NCBI GenBank assembly: GCA_050330995.1
Contig: JBHJHI010000004.1
Span: 41,007-105,006 of the forward strand
Length of the DNA: 64,000 bases
DNA from: Thermohalobaculum sp050330995
GTDB lineage: Bacteria; Pseudomonadota; Alphaproteobacteria; Rhodobacterales; Rhodobacteraceae
Direction of reading: 5' to 3'
The position numbers were made by a program, and so were the translations under genes. Of the stretch, positions 10,500-17,373 are shown piece by piece. Every line of letters starts with the position of its first letter. The first letter of the stretch is position 1. The notes under the pieces were generated by a model that was given only the letters and a program-made list of their open reading frames with translations, had not been told where the DNA came from and did no database searches.

Positions 10500-11735
10500 A
10501 TGCCCGCACCGGACGCGATAAGGGCCGAGGTCGCCGTGGTCGGCGGCGGGCTCGTCGGCCCCGCCCTCGCCCTCGCCCTCGCGCGCCTCGGCCTCTCGGT
10601 CGCCCTCGTCGAGCGCACGCCCGAGGCGCGCCGCCGCGAGCCCGGCTTCGACGGGCGCGCCTACGCCGTGGCGCTCGCGAGCGCGCGCGCGCTCGACGCG
10701 CTCGGGCTCTGGGCCGATCTGGAGCCGCTCGCGGCCGAGGTCCGCGCGATCCGCGTCGGCGAGGGGCGGACGGACGCGCAGGGCGCGGGGCTGCTCGGCT
10801 TCGACCCGCGCGCGCTCGACGAGGGGCGCATGGCGTGGATCCTGGAGGACCGCTGGCTCCGCCGCGCGCTCCTCGACGCGGCCGGCGCCGAGCCCGGCAT
10901 CGAGAGCGTGGCGCCCGCGACGGTGGTCGCCGCCGACCTTGACGGGCCGTGCGCCCGGCTCGATCTGGCGGACGGGCGCACGGTCGAGGCCGCGGTCGCG
11001 GTCGCCGCCGACGGCCGGCGCTCGGCGCTCGCGGCGATGGGCGGGATCGGTCGGCAGGTGTTTCCCTACGCCCAGACCGGGCTCGTCTGCGCGATCGAGC
11101 ACGAGCGCGAGCACCACGGCCTCGCCTGGCAGTCGTTCTTTCCGGGCGGCCCCTTCGCGGTGCTGCCGCTGCCGGGGCGGCGCTCGCAGATCGTCTGGTC
11201 CGAGCGCGACCGCGCGGCGAGGCGGCTCGCCGCGCTCGACGACGGCCCTTACACGCTCGAACTCGCGCGCCGCCTCGGCCCGCGGCTCGGGCCGATCCGG
11301 CTCGCGGGGGAGCGCCACGCCTATCCGCTCGATCTGGTGCTGGCCGACGCCTACGTCCGGCCGCGCCTCGCGCTCGCGGGCGACGCGGCGCACGGGGTTC
11401 ACCCGATCGCGGGGCAGGGCTTCAACCTCGGGATGCGCGACGTGGCGGCGCTCGCCGAGACGCTGGCCGAGGCGGCGCGCCGCGGCGAGGACCCCGGCAG
11501 CGCACTGGTGCTCGGTCGCTACCAGACCCGCCGGCGCTTCGACAACGTGACCTTCGCGCTCGGCATGGACGCGCTCGACCGGCTGTTCTCGAACGCCGTG
11601 CCGCTGGTCGGGCCGCTGCGCCGGCTCGGGCTCGGCCTCGTCGACGCGAGCCCCGGCCTGAAGCGCCGCTTCATGCGCGAGGCCGCCGGGATCGAGGGCG
11701 CGCTGCCGGCGATGCTGAAGGGCGCCATGCCCTGA
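10500..11735 (+). CDS. UbiH/UbiF/Coq6-family FAD monooxygenase (ubiquinone biosynthesis hydroxylase)
   Basis: The 411-residue flavoprotein has the N-terminal dinucleotide loop VVGGGLVGPALALALA and the conserved FAD segment LAGDAAHGVHPIAGQGFNLGMRD, which strongly marks the ubiquinone ring hydroxylases. These enzymes hydroxylate the C1, C5 or C6 position of the polyprenylated ring during aerobic ubiquinone synthesis. Alphaproteobacteria often use one or two relaxed-specificity members (UbiL/UbiM-type), so the position is not assigned. The start is the first ATG after the short divergent gap. Confidence 0.9.
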   Translation: MPAPDAIRAEVAVVGGGLVGPALALALARLGLSVALVERTPEARRREPGFDGRAYAVALASARALDALGLWADLEPLAAEVRAIRVGEGRTDAQGAGLLGFDPRALDEGRMAWILEDRWLRRALLDAAGAEPGIESVAPATVVAADLDGPCARLDLADGRTVEAAVAVAADGRRSALAAMGGIGRQVFPYAQTGLVCAIEHEREHHGLAWQSFFPGGPFAVLPLPGRRSQIVWSERDRAARRLAALDDGPYTLELARRLGPRLGPIRLAGERHAYPLDLVLADAYVRPRLALAGDAAHGVHPIAGQGFNLGMRDVAALAETLAEAARRGEDPGSALVLGRYQTRRRFDNVTFALGMDALDRLFSNAVPLVGPLRRLGLGLVDASPGLKRRFMREAAGIEGALPAMLKGAMP

Positions 11736-12043
11736 GCCGAGGGAGGCGTCCCGCGACAGCGCGGGCGTGGCGGCGCGACGAACGCTTCCCGGATCGCGAT
11801 ACGGCAGGCGGTCGTGTCAAAACAGGACAGGTTAGAGGCGGGACGCGACAGTATCCGGGCGCGCAGGCGCCGATCCGGACCGTCGTCGCGAGGCGCGAGC
11901 GCTCGTTCCCGTGCCGATCGTCGGAGAGAGAACCGGGATCGTCGCGCGATGGAGCCTTTTGTCGAGGATGCCGGGCGAACGCCGCGCGCTGCCGGCGGTC
12001 GCGTTGCTCGCCGTCCGGCCGCCGGCCTCGTGCGCGACTATGG

Positions 12044-12058
12044 TTGACTAAGCGTCAA
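12044..12058. promoter_or_regulatory. Inverted repeat TTGAC-N5-GTCAA, possible operator
   Basis: The arms TTGAC and GTCAA are perfect and separated by TAAGC, a size typical of sites for dimeric TetR- or MarR-type repressors. It lies about 270 bp before the first gene of the DyP-P450 cluster, in an otherwise empty region. No regulator gene is adjacent, so the role is a guess. Confidence 0.3.
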
Positions 12059-12174
12059 TCACGGAGGGTCTGGTCGTGATTTGGCAGGGCGGGCCGATGA
12101 TCGGCCGCTGAGGTGGTCTCGACCAAGGTGATCCGACCAATTTCATCCTCTAGAAGTTCTGATTACACGTAGAA

Positions 12175-12184
12175 ACGCATGCGT
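12175..12184. promoter_or_regulatory. 10-bp perfect palindrome ACGCATGCGT
   Basis: It lies in the AT-richer part of the intergenic region about 145 bp before the DyP-P450 cluster. A 10-bp palindrome can occur by chance, so the regulatory reading is weak. Confidence 0.2.
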
Positions 12185-12328
12185 CTCGATCGGGAGTTCG
12201 GAGGGTATCCGAAGACGGCGCCCGCCAGGCATCAGCATCCAATCAGATTCTTTTAGACAGCGAGGATATGTTCTGCGTATGATTCTTGTAAAAGCGAGCC
12301 CGACTCGCGGCGTCGAGGGGAGAGCCGG

Positions 12329-13099
12329 ATGTCCAACATCGCCGGCAAGGCGTATGCGATGAACGTCGTGACGCCGAGCCATCCCCGAAAGACCTGGATC
12401 AATCGCGCGCTGTTCATGCTCGCACGCTGTCGTCCGGGCCAGCTCCGCGGCCTGCTCGGTTTGTCGCTGATCCACTTCGCTCGCTGGGTGATCATCAAGC
12501 GCGACCAGTGGCCGGATCTGGGGCAGGGCAAGCAGCACCTGCGATACGACTACATGCTGTTCGCCTCCAACTTCAACGGCACCTGGGATCAGTACATCGA
12601 TGCCTTCTCGGACGGCATTCCGAACGGGCTCGACCTGTTCTGGTACACGGCGCTCAAGTACCCGAACTCCATCCCGGTCACGACTTTCAAAGATTATATC
12701 ACGTTCAACCAGATCATGACCGAGTATTATTACAATGCGACGCCCGGCGCGGCGCAGCGCGACGTCAAGAGCGCGCTCAGGGTGCGCCGCGCGGTGCGGG
12801 CGCTGGCGCGGGCGCACGCGAGCGAGGACCCGGCGACCTTCGCCGAGACCTACCGCAAGGCGGTGGTGAGCGTGCAGGGTTGCTTCGGCGCCCCCGGCTT
12901 CGGTCCGGTCGCGAGCCTCGACACCGAGCGCGCCGACCAGAGCCGTGCCGAGCTGATCCGGAGCCTCGCCGAGCGCCACCGCGCGGAAGGTCGCGCGGGC
13001 GACGGCGACGCGCATCGCCGCGCGGACGATGGTGGCGCGCGTCGGCGCGCGGACGACGGCGACGCGCGCCACCGCGCGGGGGCGGCCGGCCATGCCTGA
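12329..13099 (+). CDS. Unrecognised protein, first gene of the DyP-P450-patatin cluster
   Basis: The 256-residue protein has no signal peptide and no motif I can assign. A central segment reads HFARWVII, then YDYMLFASNFNGTWDQYIDAF, then a region rich in tyrosine and tryptophan; a similar H-x-A-R-[WF]-V-I-I followed by Y-x-[LF]-F pattern recurs in the next gene, so the two may share a domain. The last 30 residues are three 9-residue repeats rich in Ala, Arg and Asp. A GGGGAGAG ribosome site precedes the ATG. The first half is notably less GC-rich than the tail, hinting that the tail was added by repeat expansion. The gene overlaps the next by 8 bp. Confidence 0.7.
   Translation: MSNIAGKAYAMNVVTPSHPRKTWINRALFMLARCRPGQLRGLLGLSLIHFARWVIIKRDQWPDLGQGKQHLRYDYMLFASNFNGTWDQYIDAFSDGIPNGLDLFWYTALKYPNSIPVTTFKDYITFNQIMTEYYYNATPGAAQRDVKSALRVRRAVRALARAHASEDPATFAETYRKAVVSVQGCFGAPGFGPVASLDTERADQSRAELIRSLAERHRAEGRAGDGDAHRRADDGGARRRADDGDARHRAGAAGHA
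13010..13090 (+). repeat. 27-bp tandem repeat, three copies, at the 3' end of the preceding gene
   Basis: Three in-frame units of 27 bp encode AHRRADDGG, ARRRADDGD and ARHRAGAAG. The first two copies are closest and the third is diverged. They form the C-terminal tail of the unknown protein and end just at the start codon of the next gene. Confidence 0.8.
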
Positions 13100-14177
13100 C
13101 TTCGACACCGGCAGCCTGTTCCTGACCTTCCTCGCCCCGATCAGGCTCGGGATGACGACCGATCGCGCCGGCGAGGCGATCTCCTTCGAGGGGCGGCTGC
13201 GCGCGGTCCTGGCGCTCTTGCCGACCGCGGCGCAGTCGCCGGCGACGCAGGAGATCGGCGTGGCGAGCCCGTTCTCGCGCAACCGCCGCACCCATCTCGC
13301 CCGCTTCGTGATCATCGACGACGTCCCCTACAACGGGCGCGTGCCGCGGGACCCGATCCTCGGCTCGCTGCGCGGAGCGAACCCGATCACGCCCGAGCCC
13401 GTGGACCGGCTCACGACGCCTTACCTGTTCTTCGGCGCCGACATCGACGCGGTCGCCGAGGACGGCGCGACCCTGCCGAAGTACCTCGACGAGGCGGGGC
13501 GGCGGCGGATGCGCGACGCCTGGGCGCGCGAACTGTGGGACACCATGGCGCCCGAGCTGCGCTCTGTCTTCGAGAACTGCCACGGCTTCGAGGCGGTGGA
13601 GGACGCCGAGGGCTTCGCGCGCTACCTCGCGCGCTGCCAGGTCGAGACGACCATGCCGTTCCACGACTACTGGATCGACCCGCCCGACATCCCGGCGGTC
13701 AACATCGGCGCGCTGCTGGCGCTCGTGGCGGTCCCGGCGGTGGTGGCGCTGCTCGGCCTCGCCGGCCAGCTCCTCGGCCTCGCGACGACGCCGATCCTAG
13801 GGCTGGTCGCGGCCGTGCCGCCGCTCGCCGCGCTCCTCGGCGGGCTCGCCCTCGCCGCGGTCGCCGCGGTCGGCGCCTACGCCTACGTGATGGCGCGCGG
13901 CGCCCGGCCCTTCCCGCCGCAGCCCGGCGCGGGCCTGCCGGCGGTGCTGAAGGCGCTTTACCTCCAGCAGCACTTCAGCGACTTCGTGGTCGCGCACCAG
14001 GGCGCGGCGCCCGACGCGCTCCACCGCGCCTTCGGCGACTTCCTCGGCGCGCACCGCCCCGACGACCTCGACGGCCCGACCCAGGCGCCCGGCGTGATCT
14101 CGTCGCGAGCGCCGGGGGGCACGATCGCGTCGCGCGCGCCGACGGACGCGGCCGACCGGCAAGAGGCGGCGACATGA
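13092..14177 (+). CDS. Unrecognised protein with two central membrane helices, second gene of the DyP-P450 cluster
   Basis: The 361-residue protein starts MPDFDTGS at the ATG that overlaps the previous stop by 8 bp; a longer frame upstream only reads the repeat tail of that gene in another frame. Residues near the N-terminus contain THLARFVIIDDVPYNG and TPYLFFGADID, echoing the HFARWVII and YDYMLFASN segments of the first gene. Around residues 203-260 there are two long hydrophobic stretches, so it is probably a membrane protein with a soluble N-terminal domain. The end is a low-complexity SRAP-containing tail. It overlaps the peroxidase gene as ATGA, implying tight co-translation. The function is unknown. 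Confidence 0.72.
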   Translation: MPDFDTGSLFLTFLAPIRLGMTTDRAGEAISFEGRLRAVLALLPTAAQSPATQEIGVASPFSRNRRTHLARFVIIDDVPYNGRVPRDPILGSLRGANPITPEPVDRLTTPYLFFGADIDAVAEDGATLPKYLDEAGRRRMRDAWARELWDTMAPELRSVFENCHGFEAVEDAEGFARYLARCQVETTMPFHDYWIDPPDIPAVNIGALLALVAVPAVVALLGLAGQLLGLATTPILGLVAAVPPLAALLGGLALAAVAAVGAYAYVMARGARPFPPQPGAGLPAVLKALYLQQHFSDFVVAHQGAAPDALHRAFGDFLGAHRPDDLDGPTQAPGVISSRAPGGTIASRAPTDAADRQEAAT

Positions 14178-15835
14178 CGAAGGTCCTCGATTACGCCGAC
14201 ATCCAGGGCAACGTCACCCGCGCCTACGGCCGCTATTCCTTCCCGTTCGCGCGCTACGTCTTCCTGCACATCGACACCGTCGAGGCCGGCCGCCGCTTCG
14301 TCGACCAGGTCAGGCCCAGGGTCACCACGGCGACGCTCTGGGACGAGACGACCAGGCCCGAGGTGACGCTCAACATCGGCTTCACCTTTCCGGGGCTGCT
14401 GCGGCTCGGCGTGCCGACGCGCACGCTCCAGCGGCTGCCGAACCCGTTCATCGACGGCATGAAGGCGCGCGCCTTCCTGCTCGGCGACCGCGACCAGACC
14501 CTGACCGAGGCCGAGGCGCGCCGCCAGGACTGGTGCGCGCACTGGGACCCGATCTGGCAGGCGAGCCGCGACCACGACGGCGACGGCGCCGACGACGTCC
14601 ATATCTGGATCTCGATGAACGCCCGGGCCGCCGCCGAGGGCCGCGCCGAGCCCCACGGGGCGCTGGAAGCCCAGACCGAGTGGCTGCGCGGCCTCTGCGC
14701 CGAGCTCGACCGCAAGGTCCGCATCCTCGCGACCAACGGCCCGAAGGGAGAGGACGAGTACCAGGAAGCCTCGGCCGTGTTCCACGACCTCGGCGGCGGC
14801 CACCTGGTGCCGACGCCGCGCGAGCACTTCGGCCTGACCGACGGCATCGGCAACCCGGTGTTCGCGGGGCAGTACCCCGACCCGGCGGTGGAACGGCGCC
14901 GGCTGATCGGGCGCGGCAAGTGGATGAGCCGCGACGGGCGCTGGGAGCCGCTCGCGACCGGCGAGTTCCTGCTCGGCCACCCCGACGAGAGCCAGGAGAT
15001 CCCGCCGGCGACCGTGCCGTCGGGCTTCTCGAACAACGCCACCTTCATGGTCTACCGCAAGCTGCACCAGAACGTCGGCTCCTGGCGGGACTTCGTCGCG
15101 TCCGAGGCGACCGGCTTCGCCCGCGCCATGGGCATCGACGAGGCGGAGGCGCGCGAGACCCTGGTCGCCAAGATGGTCGGGCGCTGGTCGGACGGCGTCC
15201 CCCTGTCGCTCGAGCCCACCTACGCCGAGTGGCGCGCCTACCGCCGGAAACGGGGGCTGGAGCACGACGACCCGGCCGAGGCGCTGAAGGCGCAGAACGC
15301 CTTCCTGTCGTCGGACGACGCTTCCGACTTCCGCTTCGGCGACGACATGGCCGGCATCAGGTGCCCAGTCGGCAGCCACCTGCGCCGGGTCAACACCCGC
15401 GACTATCTCGATCCGCTGAACGAGCCGGGCGGGCGCAACCGCGACGCCACCACCCAGCTCAACAAGCGCCGGCGCATCCTGCGCCGCGGTCTGCCCTACG
15501 GCGATCCGCTGTCGCGGGATCTGAGCGACGAGACCGAGCAGGGCATCGCCTTCATGGCGGTCGGCGCCTCACTGTTTCGCCAGTTCGAGTTCGTCCAGCA
15601 GCAGTGGATCCAGTACGGACTCGACTTCAACGAGGGCAACAACACCTGCCCGCTGATCGGCGACCACCGCGTCCACGACCGCTACCCGATCCCCGCCGAT
15701 CCGGCGGGGGACAAGCCCGCCTACATCGTCTCCAGGCTCAAGACCTTCGTGGAGACGCGCGGCGGCGACTACTTCTTCCTGCCCTCGCTGAGTTGCCTGT
15801 CGCTGATCGCGATGGGCGCGGTCGACCCGACCTGA
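14174..15835 (+). CDS. DyP-type heme peroxidase (large form)
   Basis: At 553 residues it is at the large end of the dye-decolorising peroxidase family. The GxxDG motif is present as GLTDG (residues 220-224, catalytic Asp 223), and the heme-ligand region reads CPVGSHLRRVNTR with proximal His 402. These are the two hallmarks of DyP enzymes, which use hydrogen peroxide or organic hydroperoxides. There is no Tat or Sec signal, so it is cytosolic, unlike EfeB. The start MTKVLDY overlaps the upstream stop as ATGA. It is followed after 10 bp by a P450 gene. In this company a lipid or fatty-acid hydroperoxide is a plausible substrate; that is inference. Confidence 0.9.
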   Translation: MTKVLDYADIQGNVTRAYGRYSFPFARYVFLHIDTVEAGRRFVDQVRPRVTTATLWDETTRPEVTLNIGFTFPGLLRLGVPTRTLQRLPNPFIDGMKARAFLLGDRDQTLTEAEARRQDWCAHWDPIWQASRDHDGDGADDVHIWISMNARAAAEGRAEPHGALEAQTEWLRGLCAELDRKVRILATNGPKGEDEYQEASAVFHDLGGGHLVPTPREHFGLTDGIGNPVFAGQYPDPAVERRRLIGRGKWMSRDGRWEPLATGEFLLGHPDESQEIPPATVPSGFSNNATFMVYRKLHQNVGSWRDFVASEATGFARAMGIDEAEARETLVAKMVGRWSDGVPLSLEPTYAEWRAYRRKRGLEHDDPAEALKAQNAFLSSDDASDFRFGDDMAGIRCPVGSHLRRVNTRDYLDPLNEPGGRNRDATTQLNKRRRILRRGLPYGDPLSRDLSDETEQGIAFMAVGASLFRQFEFVQQQWIQYGLDFNEGNNTCPLIGDHRVHDRYPIPADPAGDKPAYIVSRLKTFVETRGGDYFFLPSLSCLSLIAMGAVDPT

Positions 15836-15845
15836 GAGGGCGGGC

Positions 15846-17210
15846 ATGGCGCCGATCGCGAACCTCCTGCGCGCCCCGCTGCTCTGGCTCGCGACCCTGT
15901 GGGACGCTCTCGCGGGGCTCGTCGGCCTCGCCGGCGCCGCCCTCCGGGCTCGGCGCTCCGGCACGGGCATCGCCGCGGCGCTGCTCGCGGCGCCGAACCA
16001 GGTCCGCGTCATGGCGGTGCTGCGCGCCGTCACGCCGAACCTCGTGCTCTCGCGCCGGGTGGTGACGGCCTACGACAACACCGGCACCGCCGTGGTGGCC
16101 CGCGCCGAGGACGTGCGCGACGTGCTCTCGCGCGACGCGGACTTCGAGGTGGTCTACGGCCCGCGGATGCGCAAGCTGACGGGGGGCGAGAACTTCTTCC
16201 TCGGGATGCAGCCGGGCTGGGACTATTTCCGCGACGTCTCGGCGATGCGCCTCGCCGGACGGATCGAGGACGTGGAGACGATCGTGCGCCCGCGCGCGGG
16301 CGCGCTCGCGCGCGAGATCGTCGCCGCCTCGGGCGGCCGGCTCGACCTGCCCGAGGCGCTGACGCTGCGGGTGCCCTGGGACATGACGGACCGCTACTTC
16401 GGCGCCGGCGGGCCGGACGCGGCCAGCATGCAGGGCTGGACCACCACGCTGTTCTGGTACCTGTTCGGCGATCTGGGCGCCGATCCCGACCTCGACCGCC
16501 GGGCGATGGCCGACGCGGCGGCGCTGCGCGCCTATCTCGACGCCCGCGTGGCCGAGGCCAAGGCAGAGCGCGGGAATTCCGGACAGGACGGGGCCGACAC
16601 CGTCCTGAACCGCTGCCTCGCCCTACAGGCGGCCGGCACGCCGGGGATGAGCGATCTCGGCATCCGCGACAACCTGCTCGGCCTGCTGATCGGCGCGATC
16701 CCGACGATCTCGAAGGCGTGCTGCCTCGCGCTCGACGAGTTGATGCGCCGCCCCGACGCGCTGGCGACGGCGCAGGCCGCCGCGCGATCGGGCGACGACG
16801 CCACGCTCGCCGCCTGCCTCTGGGAAGCGCTGCGCTTCAACCCGCACAACCCCGTGGTCTACCGCCGTGCGACGCGCGACACGCTGGTGGCGCCCGGGCA
16901 CCTGCGCCAGCGGCGCGTGCCGAAGGGGACCATGGTGTTCGCCGCGACGCTGTCGGCGATGTTCGACCGCCGCGCGATCGCCGAGCCGCACGCCTTCCGC
17001 ACCGACCGGCGCTTCGAGGACTACATCGTCTGGGGCTACGGGCTGCACACCTGCTTCGGCGCGGCGATCAACCGGGCGGTGATCCCGGCGATCCTGACGC
17101 CGCTGCTCGCGCCGCGCGGCCTCCGCCGCGCCGAGGGGGCGGCGGGCCGGCTCGACACCGGGGGCACGCCGTTCCCGCGGCACTTCCACGTCGTCTTCGA
17201 TCCGGCCTGA
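15846..17210 (+). CDS. Cytochrome P450 with atypical I-helix
   Basis: The 454-residue protein has the ExxR motif (E327-A-L-R330) and the heme-thiolate loop WGYGLHTCFG with Cys403, so it is a P450. In the I-helix the usual A/G-G-x-D/E-T is replaced by G283-A-I-P-T287: the acidic residue that helps cleave dioxygen is a proline. P450s lacking this acid often work on peroxides or rearrange hydroperoxides instead of using O2 and a reductase, and no redox partner gene is nearby. The N-terminal 35 residues are hydrophobic, perhaps a membrane anchor, which is unusual in bacteria. It follows the DyP gene by 10 bp. Confidence 0.9.
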   Translation: MAPIANLLRAPLLWLATLWDALAGLVGLAGAALRARRSGTGIAAALLAAPNQVRVMAVLRAVTPNLVLSRRVVTAYDNTGTAVVARAEDVRDVLSRDADFEVVYGPRMRKLTGGENFFLGMQPGWDYFRDVSAMRLAGRIEDVETIVRPRAGALAREIVAASGGRLDLPEALTLRVPWDMTDRYFGAGGPDAASMQGWTTTLFWYLFGDLGADPDLDRRAMADAAALRAYLDARVAEAKAERGNSGQDGADTVLNRCLALQAAGTPGMSDLGIRDNLLGLLIGAIPTISKACCLALDELMRRPDALATAQAAARSGDDATLAACLWEALRFNPHNPVVYRRATRDTLVAPGHLRQRRVPKGTMVFAATLSAMFDRRAIAEPHAFRTDRRFEDYIVWGYGLHTCFGAAINRAVIPAILTPLLAPRGLRRAEGAAGRLDTGGTPFPRHFHVVFDPA

Positions 17211-17373
17211 GGACGCCCGTCCGATGGAGGCCGCCATCGCGTTCGGGCGTCGCTTCGGTCGCCCGCTCCCGCGGCACCGCCGCGAGGCGCCGCGCGCGGC
17301 GTTCCGCCGAGGGCGGCGCGACTGTCGCGGTGAACGCCCGGTGGGTTCGATCGAGTAAGGGGGGAGGCGGCTC

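Larger units (their letters stand above)
11736..12328. other. 593-bp intergenic region upstream of the DyP-P450 cluster
   Basis: No convincing gene is seen; short open frames here lack ribosome sites and resemble chance arginine-rich readings. The last 200 bases are visibly less GC-rich than the rest of the window, as expected for a promoter region. Two small palindromes, listed separately, lie in this stretch. It most likely holds the control region of the cluster that begins at 12329. Confidence 0.5.

Noticed and set aside
11814..12047. Arginine-rich open frame of 77 codons upstream of the DyP cluster
   Set aside because: No ribosome site, arginine-rich composition typical of out-of-frame GC-rich DNA, and it runs into the regulatory region.
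13010..13090. CRISPR-like array
   Set aside because: The repeats are adjacent with no spacers, in-frame, and inside a gene. The same holds for 45021-45137 and 59828-59904.
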